Shown here one piece after another: positions 7,122-18,087 of a stretch of DNA of 31,183 bases. The position numbers and the translations under genes are program-made. Every line of letters begins with the position of its first letter. The stretch's first letter is position 1. The notes beneath the pieces are model-generated. The model searched no databases. It had not been told where the DNA came from and saw only the letters and a list, made by a program, of their open reading frames with translations. Origin of the DNA: Polysphondylium violaceum (taxonomy: Eukaryota > Evosea > Eumycetozoa > Dictyosteliales > Dictyosteliaceae); NCBI GenBank assembly GCA_000277445.1, contig AJWJ01000268.1, forward strand, positions 1 through 31,183. Reading direction: 5' to 3'.

Positions 7122-9323
7122 TTATAATACAACATTCTTTCTATTGAATTTTAATACGAGATAAACAACGATTCTGTAAGCGATGGCGAGCGAAACCATG
7201 ATTAGGATAGAGTGGGTCATGTTTACGTCTTGCCACGAATAGGTTTCGAGGACTTGCTCACCAGTGGAAATGGGACAAATGGTGCCATTGCCGTCCAGCG
7301 ATTGTGAGCCGGGGCATGTAAAGGTGGCTCCACGGAGTTCGTTGACAGAGATGATCTCGGCGGCCCATTTGGTGGGGAGGATGTAGTTAAAGTATCGCAA
7401 TACGTGTGGTAGCGAGGCTGTGGGTCTAAAGAAACCGGCCAAAATGGTGAAAAGCGATAACAAGACATTGGCAATCGTAGTTGCTATGCCGACGTCGTAA
7501 AACAATGAACACACCAACAATCCGACCGATTCACCAGCAAAGAGCAGTGTAAAGATCACTAGCGTGAAAACAAAGAAACTGCCGGCTTCGTGTTTTAGGC
7601 CCAATGCAAAGTATGTCACACAGGCATATCCCAGCGAACCAAATATATTAAAGGGCACCTCGACAAACAAGTAAGAGATAAAGAACGAGAGGGTCGAGTA
7701 CAAACCGTCGTTTCTTTCACGGTAAAACAAGTTTCTCTCAGTGGGGAACAAGGCGACACAGTTGAGCAGCGCAATAAAGATCATGGACAAGCTTTCGTAC
7801 AAGAAACCTGTTCTGTTTTGCACACCATACTGGTCATACGAGATACGGAGAAAGCAGAGGGCCATCATAATGCCAAATGAAACAACTTGGGATACCCTTG
7901 TGATGGACGTGGCGACGTCTCTGAGGGCGTTTTTGTAGGATCGCCCGGTAATGATTGGAATGGAGATATAAAATGGCTTGGAGGATCTGAGCTCGGTGCT
8001 TGACAGCTGGATGGCGAGCTGGTCGTCGTCGTTGGCGTCTTGAGAGGCAGAAATTGACAAATTGGCCGTGGACAGCTGCTCTTTGAGGTCTGTGTAGGTC
8101 TTTGATGCGTGATAGCCCTGGACCAAGACACCGAGTCGGTCAAAGGATGCATTCTCGAGTGCCTGGTTACGATAATCGATCGAGCAGATATCAATAAAAT
8201 AGTCAGCAGGATTCTCGAGTTTGGGACAAACAAAATTGAGACGAGAGAAATGGTTGACCATCTCTGTCGCTGGTCCCAAATAGACCAACTGGCCTTTGGA
8301 CAACAACATCACTTGATCAAAGAGCTTAAAGATATCGGAACGAGGTTGATGGATGGTGCAAATCACTGTTCTGTTTTGACGTGCGATAAAAGACAGTGTT
8401 TGGATCACTTGAAACGAGGTAAAAGAGTCCAAGCCACTGGTAGGCTCATCGAGAAACATGACGGCAGGATCGGTCAACAGTTGGCACCCGACCGAGAGAC
8501 GACGCTTCTCGCCACCCGATATACCTCTCTGACCAACGCCACCAACACGGGTGTCGGCACAATCCTTGAGATTCAATTCTTTGATTATGTTTTCTACACG
8601 TAGCATCTTTTCTGCCTTGGACACACTGTCTGGTAATCTGAGTAGAGCAGAGTATTGTAACGATTCTCTTACTGTAAGATTTGGCAATAAAAAGTCCTTT
8701 TGCATAACATAACCGACAGCACGTCTGATCAGTTGAGGTGAAGGCTTGAGATTATTAAACTTGATGCCTCCTGTGACCTTTATCTCGGCACGACTGTATC
8801 TACCAGATATTGTATTGAGTAGTGTTGTCTTTCCACTACCCGATCCACCCAATATTGCACACACTTGACCGGGTTTAATAGCGGCGTTGATGTTGTTTAA
8901 CAACACCTTTTTTTTCCCCTGTTTGGCTGGTTCGATTAAACCAGACTTTTGCAAAGCTTTGCCAACGACACTAGAAGTATCACGTAATCTAACACAAACA
9001 TCATCCAATGTAATGGTAATAGGATGAAGATTTCTATTCTCCTCCAACGATATCGCTATTTCATTGACAGCGTTATTTAAATCTTTACAAGCATCCAACA
9101 CTTCTTGAGGCACCTCTATTCTATTCATTGAACTGTGATCCCTATCACCATCATAATATGTTTGTTGTTGGTGCTGTTGTTCATCTCTACTATTTCCTCT
9201 ATTTCTAATGGATCCAAGCGGAATTGCATTTGGACCACACACTAATTCATCGTCTTCGTCGCCCAAATCTGGTGAGCTCATACCCGATGATGGCGATAAT
9301 GGTATTGGTTGTTCATCATCCAT
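7122..9323 (-). CDS. ABCG-family half transporter
   Basis: ATP-binding cassette transporter of the ABCG/White type, 733 aa, one exon. The N-terminal 70 residues are acidic, Ser/Gln-rich and probably cytosolic. The nucleotide-binding domain comes first, as is usual for ABCG: Walker A GGSGSGKTT (about residue 158), Q-loop VMQKD, signature ISGGEKRRLSVG (about 269), Walker B VMFLDEPTSGLD (about 290) and H-loop TIHQPRSD (about 326). Six membrane spans follow from about 475 to the C-terminus. There is a predicted extracellular loop between spans 5 and 6 with Cys residues and N-G-T/N-M-T sites (FTCPGSQSLDGNGTICP). Half transporters must dimerise to work; the substrate cannot be told from sequence. 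D. discoideum has several similar single-NBD ABCG proteins. The 3' two-thirds of the gene is unusually G/C-rich for this DNA. A G-rich tract (9412-9472) lies in the promoter. Confidence 0.95.
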   Translation of the reverse strand: MDDEQPIPLSPSSGMSSPDLGDEDDELVCGPNAIPLGSIRNRGNSRDEQQHQQQTYYDGDRDHSSMNRIEVPQEVLDACKDLNNAVNEIAISLEENRNLHPITITLDDVCVRLRDTSSVVGKALQKSGLIEPAKQGKKKVLLNNINAAIKPGQVCAILGGSGSGKTTLLNTISGRYSRAEIKVTGGIKFNNLKPSPQLIRRAVGYVMQKDFLLPNLTVRESLQYSALLRLPDSVSKAEKMLRVENIIKELNLKDCADTRVGGVGQRGISGGEKRRLSVGCQLLTDPAVMFLDEPTSGLDSFTSFQVIQTLSFIARQNRTVICTIHQPRSDIFKLFDQVMLLSKGQLVYLGPATEMVNHFSRLNFVCPKLENPADYFIDICSIDYRNQALENASFDRLGVLVQGYHASKTYTDLKEQLSTANLSISASQDANDDDQLAIQLSSTELRSSKPFYISIPIITGRSYKNALRDVATSITRVSQVVSFGIMMALCFLRISYDQYGVQNRTGFLYESLSMIFIALLNCVALFPTERNLFYRERNDGLYSTLSFFISYLFVEVPFNIFGSLGYACVTYFALGLKHEAGSFFVFTLVIFTLLFAGESVGLLVCSLFYDVGIATTIANVLLSLFTILAGFFRPTASLPHVLRYFNYILPTKWAAEIISVNELRGATFTCPGSQSLDGNGTICPISTGEQVLETYSWQDVNMTHSILIMVSLAIAYRIVVYLVLKFNRKNVVL

Positions 9324-9681
9324 GTTTACAACTACAGTCCTCTTATCACAATATACACATACACACTATCTATCTGTATATCTAATGTGTTTTAAAAAAG
9401 AAAAAGAAAAGTCGGAGCAGGTGGGGACGTGAGGTGGGAGAGTGTGAATGTGTATTGATTTGTGTGTGTGATTATCCCAAAACAATGTAATGTTCTAAAA
9501 ATAAGTAAAAAAATCTCTCGCAATATTATAAAAATAAAAATAAATGTTGATGTGATGTCACTGGGGTGATCGCGCAACAGAAACAATTATCATAATTTTT
9601 ATTTTTTTTCAAAATTCAAAAGCTATCAAATTTCCATATTTGAAATCTAAAAATAAATAAATATAAATATCTCTGAATCAG
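9324..9681. promoter_or_regulatory. ABCG promoter region with G-rich tract
   Basis: No gene is seen. About 90-150 bases upstream of the ABCG start, 9412-9472 is a G/T-rich tract on the plus strand (CA/C-rich on the coding strand), similar in character to G-box elements bound by GBF in Dictyostelium. It includes GCAGGTG (9417-9423), the complement of the CACCTGC motif repeated upstream of the P450 gene. The rest is A/T-rich and includes the 3' end of the next minus-strand gene. Confidence 0.45.
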
Positions 9682-12600
9682 TTAATAACAATCTATAGCA
9701 TTATTATCCTCTTTGTTGTTACTATTATCATTCTTTTCAATAGAGAATAAATAAATATCTTCTTGTTCTTCTTCGGTAAATTCATCATAGAGAGAATTTA
9801 AGACGGAATCAACTTTGTTTTGTAACTCTGTTGTATTGAGATTCTTTATCTGTTTTTTCCAATTTAATATTTTTTGATAAAGTGCCAATGATTTCATTAT
9901 AATGATTTTATCTTCCAATTCACTTATAATATTATTTAATAATAATGTTTCTACATTTAAATTTTGAATCATATTTAATTCCTATTATTATTAAAATATT
10001 AATATAATATTAAAAAAATTAAGATACTATACTGTACTTACTTGATTATTAATACTAATTTCTTTTTCATAAATACTTTCAAAAAATTCTATACACTTTG
10101 ATTTTACTTCCCAATAACCATTATCACCCATTAAATCTGTAAATATTGATTGAATTCTATACTTCTCATTTTCTTGGGGATCATTAATTAATGATTGCAA
10201 AAACTCAAAACTATACGATTCTTTTAACCACGATATTAATACCTCTAATGCTGAACTAAGAATATATTAAAAAAAGGAGTTAATAACTAGAAATTAATGA
10301 ATATAAAATATTTTACATACATTCTTGGATAAGAATCTTCATCATTTAAAAATAATAAAATTGAATGAGGAAATTTATAATTTAAAGATTCTTGAATAAA
10401 TTGAATAGATGAGGAATTTTCATCATTATTCATATTAATTTCATTATCATATTCTTGCATAAAATTAATTGGTTCTTGTCTATTTCTTTCACAAAGCTCT
10501 TTAAATTCTTGATCATCCCATTCCCAATCCTCATCTTGAATCAAATCATTACTCGCTCCTTTATCTTCAATAGAACCCATTGAAATGGTATCTTCATAAA
10601 ACAAATGATTCTTTGATTCTTTTCTCTCTTTTTCCAAAAGATTGGTATAGTTTTTCAAATTGATTTGATTATTATTACATAAATCATCGTTGATGGTTAA
10701 AGATGGTGTTTCCTTAATAATTAAATGTAATTGATCTGCATTCTTGAAAATTGATTCATCCTTTTCTTCACACAAGTGACTCCACCCTTTGTAGCTGATA
10801 GTTGATATAATCTTGATTGTATCCAGAGTAGATGATCTAACATAGTTATCAGAATCTACTAGTTTCTTTAATACCATGAATCCAATGGAATAGTTGAAAA
10901 GTGTATCTTGAATAGCATGTAGTTGTTGATTTTTAAAAATATTTGAAATAAAAATCAAGCATTGATCTCTAACGTCACTACTTGGATTCATTAATAATGA
11001 ACTCAACATATCCACAAACAAACTATCAAATTCGGTTACATGATCTCTTACATACTGATAATTTGGTAATATATTTTCAAGAAATACATCCAACGATTCT
11101 TTTAATACAAATCTTGAATATTTGCTTTGATTCTTCATTAAAAAGTAAATTGAATTTTGTTTACTACTATTATTATTACTATTAAAATTAAAACTATTAT
11201 TATCTTGTATAAAAATACTAATCCATTGATCTATATGTAATAATTTTAAACAATGTAAACATTCTTTTAGAGTTTTAACAGATACATTTGAATAAAACTT
11301 TGCTTTTAAAGTTGAAACGAATACTAGAAACTCAATCCAACTTGATGAAAAAATTGGGTATTCACCATCACCATTACTTTTTTTTAAAATTTCTTTGGTA
11401 GCTTGAAATATATGAAATAAATAAACTTCTTCTGGCACCGATATATCATTGTTGTTGGGGGTGGTTGATATAGTAGAATACAAAATCTGGACCAATATAT
11501 TTAATTGTTGAAATAGTAATGGTTGTTTGGAATCTTTATCCAAAGGGAATAAAAAAGTATTATCCAACGTTCCAATTAAATCTATTGCTGTACATAATGA
11601 ACTCTTATTTAATGTTTGTTCTGAGAGTGGTAAAACTAATTTCTGAATGATTGATTTATAAAAACCTTTCATAGATGTAAAGAAATCTATAATTGCCAAG
11701 CTATCTACTGTTGTCGGTGTTGATTTAAAATTACTAATAATTGAAATCATCTCCATTGCTCTACTTTGTACTAATCTATTTTGATCTAAAACCAATGATG
11801 ATAATTTATGCACTAAATTACTAGACTTGAAAAATTCAATTATTTTAACTTTTGTTGTTGATGTCTGTTGTTGATCTGGTGTACTATCAATAGTAGTAGC
11901 AAACAAGTATTCTAAAATTTGAATCATAAAATCCAAAATACACAAGATTGTATCTACTGATAAAGAGTCTGAATTTAATTTTATGCCAACAAGATTTGTT
12001 TCATTCTTTTGTTGTTGCTGTTGCTGAATCGACTCTTCAACTAATTTTAATATGATTAAAGGTAAATCATGTTCGATATTATTACTATAATTATTTTTAA
12101 AACTATTGATAAAAAGAGTTGACATCAATATTGTAGCTGAATGTGAAACAAAAGTAGAAGGATATTGAAATGATTGAAATATAGTTGATATACATTGACG
12201 AGGTGAGCATGTATCTAAATCTAATAAAAACAATGGTGATTGTTGATTATTGCTATCACTACTACCACTTGATAAAACTATAGAATTAATTGAAACTAAA
12301 CTACGATTTCTAATTAAAGGATTTTCATGTACCAACAGAAACTGAAACATCATCTCTAGTATTTGTTTAATTTTATCCTTGTTTATTTGATAAATCTGTT
12401 TATCTTGAAAAAATAAACCAAGTAATCTAATATTTGCAGACAAAAGACTATACTCAAAGTCTGTGGTGGTGGTGACAAGAGCTCTCTTTTTATATCTATT
12501 ATTAATGATCTCTATATCTCGAGCAACTACATCATTTTCTATTAAATATTCAATGAATAAAGCATTTGATGAATCAATTATAGATTTCAATCTATCAAAT

Positions 12601-12749
12601 ATTTTTTCAAATCTAGTTTCATCTGAACTGTGATGATTATCATGATTGTGATGGTCATCATCATTGTTTTGATGATCATTTGTATCTTGAAACAAGAAAT
12701 TAAATATTAAATCTAATCTTTTAAATACAGATTCTTTCTCGTCTGACAT
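9682..12749 (-). CDS. Helical-repeat protein, candidate BRAT1 homologue
   Basis: Proposed exons are 10321-12749, 10042-10255 and 9682-9981 (introns of 65 and 60 bases; phases 2 and 0), giving 980 aa. The chain is alpha-helical with HEAT/armadillo-like repeats throughout, e.g. NPLIRNRSLVSINSIV (about residue 145), SSDVRDQCLIFISNIF, DNYVRSSTLDTIKIIS and, across the exon 2 join, DNGYWEVKSKCIEFFES. It has His/Asp-, Asn- and Gln-rich inserts and an acidic stretch EDWEWDDQEF at about 740. The overall plan resembles BRAT1 (BRCA1-associated ATM activator 1; human about 820 aa): N-terminal helices, long HEAT array, a late insert and a flexible tail. The last residues are AIDCY. In animals the BRAT1 C-terminal tail enters the active site of the Integrator nuclease INTS11. 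Assignment is by gestalt, not alignment. It lies in tandem downstream of the E1 gene. Confidence 0.75.
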
Positions 12750-12844
12750 GCTGATAAATAAATTAATGAAAATTGTTTTTTTTTTTTTTTTTTTTTAATC
12801 TTAATATTTTATGATCTTTATTATATATCTAGAAAATTGATAGT

Positions 12845-12853
12845 GGGGGGGGG
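12845..12853. repeat. G9 homopolymer
   Basis: Nine consecutive G on the plus strand in the 146-base gap between the E1 stop codon and the BRAT1-like start. On the transcribed minus strand it is C9, starting five bases after the E1 gene's AATAAA. Confidence 0.8.
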
Positions 12854-12858
12854 AGTTA

Positions 12859-12864
12859 TTTATT
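12859..12864 (-). terminator. Poly(A) signal AATAAA, E1 gene
   Basis: TTTATT on the plus strand, 32-37 bases beyond the E1 stop codon in its reading direction. Confidence 0.6.
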
Positions 12865-12895
12865 ATAGAAATACGAAAGAGATCTAAAAAATTAT

Positions 12896-15800
12896 TTAAT
12901 CTCTAAATTGATATCTAACATATGGAACATCGACATCTTCATCATCATTTTCCAAATCACTGCAACAAATTTCAAATACTAAATACTTTTTGTCTTGAAT
13001 GGATTTCTTTGACAAAGTTTCATACAAGGTACTTAATTTCATACCCATTCTTTCCTCTTTGGTCTTTTTATCGGTAAACATAGCATACATGAGTGTTACA
13101 TTACAAGAGAGCATAGAGATATCCAATTTATGTTCTTTGGCAAAGTAATCGATAAACTCCTTGAGAGTCATATCACCCTTGACATCGAAACGATCCCACA
13201 AGGTCCAAGACCAACCCTCACGAATCTTGTTCTTTTTGGCTTCAATTGGCTCGACAAAGCCAAAGAATGGAATACCAAGATTCATAAAGGTGCTCTTGTA
13301 TTTATCCAAAGCCTTCTTTTGGTGAATCTTTAATAATTCAATGCAAACAAAACCGGCAACAACAGAGGTGGTTGTGACGAGGGCTGGAATAATTTTACCG
13401 GCAATACCCTTGGTCTTGTGTTTGTCGGCTGGAGAGATGTTGTAATTGGAAGCTCTGAGGTTAGAGGTGGCAGTGATAAAATCAATGTGATGGTTGGTGT
13501 CATCATCCTTTTCAAATTGAATTGGATTGATCTTGTAGCCAGATAATTCAGATGGTTGTGGTAATTCATTTAAAATCTTGTCAGAGAGTTCATCTTCGGC
13601 GGCAGTGTCGTTGGTGTTAGAATTGGAGTTTTGAGTTGGTTCATTTTCAGAGGTTTGGATCTTGACCTTCTTTGGAGTAAATTCTGGTACAATTACATTG
13701 GAGGCAGCCTTGTGAATGGCGTCAAAGCTGTTGTCTGGTGTGATACCATAGTTGTAGGCTCTGAGATTGGCAGCGGCAACTATAAATTCATAGTGGAGTG
13801 GATTATTGACATCAAATTTGATTGGGGTTGGTGCACGTTTTGGTCCAGACCAGAATAATGTGTTGGTGGTAGTGACCATATCTCTTGGGAAATTATAGAG
13901 TAATTGTTCAATATTGTTGTTAAAGTATTCTTCAAACTTTAATCTGGCCCAAATAATACATTGTTGGAAATTCAATGGTTTCTCAAGTAAACCTGATCTA
14001 ACATTGCTAAGAGTTTCTAATCTAACTGCTGGATTTTGTTTATTTAAACTCTATAGTAAATAAGTAGTTTGATTAAAAATTAGTATACATATTATTATTA
14101 ATATCCAAATAAATTACTTACTTCAACAAAGTGTGGATTATTTAAATAGGAGTTAACATTGTCAGCAGAATTTTTAAAGAGACCTTCAAAGGTATCACGA
14201 GCCCATTGGATTGTGTGTTCAATGGCATTTGGGAAATTGTGAAGAGTACACATTGGAATACTCTTTTCGGGTGGATCACGAGAGGATGAATAGGATTCGG
14301 TGAGATGTGGGACAACAACTTGAGTGTTGGCTTTGGTACCCAAAGTACCAGACTCTAAAAGTGATTTACCATAATAGACACATTGAGCATCCATATACAT
14401 TCTAGCGTCGATATTATCGAGGGCATTGCAAACACCATCCAAAGATTGATAAAATTGTTCATTGTAAACGTTTTCAGTGTCTGGACCAACTCTGAGTGAA
14501 TAGGATTGAATGTTCATGGCTGGATTCATGGCCTTAACAGCGTTGGCAGCAGTGGTGGATTTCAATTGTTGGATATCACTGGAACGGAAGAGGAATTGAC
14601 GATTGAGATTTGATTTCTCAATGGTATCCATATCGGTAACGTGAATCTTGCCGTTTGGACCAGTGCCCAAACCCATCATGGCAAAGTTTTTCAACATTTC
14701 ACAACCGATGGCACCAGCACCGACCAAAAAGTAGTTGAGGTTTTCAATTTTCTTTTGGAGGGTCTTGCCAAAGGTGATGATTTGACCATCATAACGAGAG
14801 CCAATGGGTTGAAACTCTTCCTCTGGGAGATCTTCTTCTGGGAGAGCCTCGATAGAGTCGAAAAAGGAGAGTTGATGGATTGGTGTGAATTTACCAGAGG
14901 CAGCCTTTAATACTTCTTGGGCAGTGACACCACCGAGAATAGCTTGCATTGGGACAATGTCACCTTGGGCGACATAGGCGAGTTGAGTGATGAGTTTGTC
15001 TTCAACCTCGGCGTCGTATTTCTTGGCAATGTCGGCAGAGATTTTCAAAACCTCTTGGGCATCGGCTTGGTTATGTGGACGTGGGAAATGTTTGTGAGTC
15101 TCGTTGAATGCGTGGATTGCTTGGAAACCAATCAATAGTTGTTGTGGATGAGAGAATTTAAAGTCATCGGAAACAAACAAATTGTCGCCCTTTTCCAATA
15201 CTTGTTTCAATGTTTTAAAGTGGAGGGTCTTGGCTTGTTTGACCTCGGTTACATAACCTCCGCTAGTGTAGGCAGGATAGCCGGTGGTGTCGCCGATGGA
15301 AAAAGTGTATGGACTGATGGTTTTGATTTTAGTGGGTGGCAAGTCATTCAATTGACTCATGCCATTGATTTCTTTAAAGGTCACCAAATCACCGTCTAAA
15401 AGTTGGAGTTTTTGTTCTTCGACAACAGTGACAACACCCTCCTTTTCTTGAGAGATGGATGAAATCATGTAAGAGGCTGGGTTCTCTCCGTTTGTGTCTA
15501 CGACTGTAAAGTTTTCTCCAAAATCATTAAAAATCGATCCGAATACACCTCTGGTCTCAGTAGAGATAAAGTGAATGTGATTGCTGTGGCAAAATTCATT
15601 GATCTTGATTTGAAGACTTAATGCTTGATTGGCTAAAACAACTACATTAAATTGTTTTAAAAATTCTTCTGTCAATTCTCCAGTGTATAAATTGGTTCTA
15701 ACATATGAATTTAAATCTACTACTTTTTGATAACAAGCCTCTGATCTTTTTAGAACTCCAACTTGATTAGTTGAGAGATAAAACTATAAAATTATATTAT

Positions 15801-16237
15801 TATTATTATTAGTAATCTAAATAACAACTGAATCATTCAAATAATAATCTACTACTACTACATACTTGTGATGATAAATCTTGAATTTGAACTAATTCAT
15901 TATCGTATAATGTTACAGATTTAACACCTGCTAAAACTAAATCTTTAACAATTTCAATGCCAAGGCCTTGTAAACCGACTATAAGAACAGAAGTAGATGA
16001 AATCTTTTTCATTGCCTCATGAGAGAGTGCATATAATTGTCTACTATATAAGGCATCATCAATTTTAGTTTCGCCTGAACTTTCTACACCATCCATTGGT
16101 TTCTATTTATTGTTATGATTCATATATTGTTAGTATTTGATGTACATAGACATTCCAATATCATGAAGATGAGATATGAAGGATCATTGATATCACCACC
16201 ATCATTATCACAAAATCTAAACACTTACAGCAGACAT
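12896..16237 (-). CDS. uba1: Ubiquitin-activating enzyme E1 (UBA1)
   Basis: E1 enzyme that adenylates ubiquitin and carries it as a thioester to E2s. Exons: 16229-16237, 15866-16102, 14122-15783 and 12896-14050, all phase 0; 1020 aa, the usual length. Exon 1 encodes only MSA and is inferred from ATG-TCT-GCT directly followed by GTAAGT; otherwise the protein starts at the ATG at 16096. The inactive adenylation half ([29 protein letters not shown]) is followed by the active one ([18 protein letters not shown], about residue 435, and [17 protein letters not shown]). The catalytic Cys is C594 in [13 protein letters not shown] further adenylation segment follows ([12 protein letters not shown]), and the chain ends in the ubiquitin-fold domain ([13 protein letters not shown]) that binds E2s. 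An internal duplication at about residues 680-700 and 800-815 repeats the motif A-x-NLRAxNY-x-I, which is in E1 once as a rule; see findings. AATAAA is at 12864-12859. Confidence 0.95.
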
Positions 16238-16878
16238 ATTTAATTATGATAAAAATATAAATTCAATGTAAATAATAATAAAACAAGGGGGATATGTAAT
16301 AATAAAAATGAAAAATATCAAGAGTGATACAGATGTGATGTGTTACAACAAATGATCACTGAAATAACAATGGGTTGATATATATATCAAATAAAAAAAA
16401 AAATGAAATTTTTAAATTAAAAAAATTGAACTGTATGAGAAAAAAATAATAAAAATAGGTGAAAAAAAATGAAAAAAAAAAAAACTGTGGTTGGTTAAAA
16501 AAATTTTGCATAGCCAGTCACTTTCCACTCATATTACTCAGTAACATACAAATGCTTGTCCTCTTTTAGATTCCCGAATTAATTTTTTATGGATACCAAA
16601 CGACACACAATATTTACAAACAAGTTGTTTTATCTTTCTTTTAATAGTAATAAAACGAAAAACACACCACACACATTCTTTTTTTGGTTTTTTTACGACA
16701 TGAACTTCATTTTCTAATCCTTTTAGATTTTTTTGAAATTTTTATAAATTATTTTTTAAAATTTTGATGAGTGGTGTGCTTAGCCCTGCTGCCGACGGTT
16801 TTAATCAAATATGGCAACTCAATATAAGTTTTATGCCAGATATACTATTTATTTTCTAGACAATAAAACAATCACAAA
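16238..16878. promoter_or_regulatory. Divergent promoter region (E1 / TECR)
   Basis: A 641-base gap between divergent starts. It has poly-A and poly-T runs, mixed-sequence patches at about 16505-16600, and a short G/C-rich patch at 16765-16800 (around CCTGCTGCCGACGG). No ORF or RNA gene is supported. Confidence 0.5.
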
Positions 16879-18030
16879 ATGAATATCACTATCGCTTCAC
16901 CTAGATCAAAAAAGACCATTTGTGAGGTAACTGTAGATCCATCATCTACTGTTGCCGATCTCAAGAAAAAGTTTGCCCAACAAAGTAAATAATGACGATG
17001 ATGATGATGATGAGTTGGTGTTGAAAGCAGATAAAATTGATATTAATATTTGATGATATTACTATATTTAGAAAAAGTTGGTGTTGAAAGACAAAGATTC
17101 TCATTTGAACATCCAACCAAGGGTATGGTTGTCTTGAGCAATGATAAGGAAACATTATCAAACTATGGTGTCACTACCAATACTACTGTCCTTTTCAAGG
17201 ATTTAGGTATGCAAATCTCATGGACTTTGGTTTTCCTTGCAGAATATGCTGGTCCATTATTTGTCTATCCAATCTTTTACTTCTTTTCCAGACAAATCTA
17301 TGGTTTTGAAACTCCAAAAACCTTTGTTCAAGAGTATGTCATATATGATGTGAAATATGTTTGTCAATTAATCAGTACTCTGATAGACTATCATACTAAT
17401 TTTATTTATATATTTTAAACAGTGTTGCATTAATTTGTTACAGTCTTCATTACATCAAGAGAATTTTAGAAACCATTTTTGTTCATAGATTCAGTAAGGC
17501 TACTATGCCAATCACTAATCTTTTCAAAAATTGCATCTACTATTGGGGTTGCACTTCTATGGTTTCCTATTTTGTCAACCATCCACTCTACACTCCACCA
17601 GCTGCTCTCAACCAATATATTGGTTTTGGTTTATGGGCTGTAAATATCATCATCATTTGATTCATTGATAATACATTACTAATTCCTTTCTATTTATCTT
17701 TTTATTTAGTTTGGTGAAATTATGAATCTTGTTTGTCACATTCAATTAAGAAATTTACGTCCAGCTGGTTCAAATGTACGTAAGATTCCACGTGGATTAT
17801 TATTTGAATTTGTTTCATGTCCAAATTATACCGTTGAGATTTTAGCTTGGTTAGGTTTCTCTATTATGACTCAAACTTTAACCAGTTATTTATTCACCCT
17901 TCTCGGTGCTGGTCAAATGTACATTTGGGCTTGTGGTAAACACAGAAACTACAAAAAAGAATTCACTGGTAAAGATGGTAGTCCACTTTATCCAAAGAAC
18001 AGAAAAATTATTATTCCATTCCTTTTATAA
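16879..18030 (+). CDS. gpsn2: Trans-2-enoyl-CoA reductase (TECR/GPSN2)
   Basis: ER enzyme that catalyses the last, NADPH-dependent step of very-long-chain fatty acid elongation. Exons: 16879-16984, 17072-17333, 17423-17639 and 17710-18030 (introns 87, 89 and 70 bases; phases 1, 2, 0), giving 301 aa against about 308 in animals. An N-terminal ubiquitin-like segment (residues 1-75) leads into membrane spans and the C-terminal steroid-reductase domain. Near-identical family blocks are CYSLHYIKRILETIFVHRFS, MPITNLFKNCIYYWG, NHPLYTPP, LRNLRPAGSNVRKIP, FEFVSCPNYTVEILAWLGF and the C-terminal WACGKHRNYKKEF...IIIPFLL. AATAAA overlaps the stop region (18030-18035). The gene converges on the Ste24 gene with a 57-base gap. 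Confidence 0.96.
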
Positions 18031-18035
18031 ATAAA
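18030..18035 (+). terminator. Poly(A) signal AATAAA, TECR gene
   Basis: AATAAA starts at the last base of the TAA stop codon. The facing Ste24 gene has TTTATT at 18083-18088, also overlapping its stop codon. Confidence 0.5.
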
Positions 18036-18087
18036 TTGATTGATTTTAATAATAAGGTTGATTATGATTGATTGATATTATATTTAT

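Noticed and set aside
8109-8603. Plus-strand open frame of 164 codons across the ABCG gene
   Set aside because: It is antisense to the Walker B/signature region of a clear ABC domain. The lack of stops follows from the local G/C richness.
14641-15399. Several plus-strand open frames antisense to the E1 gene
   Set aside because: They lie opposite strongly conserved E1 sequence and show no family resemblance or splice context of their own.
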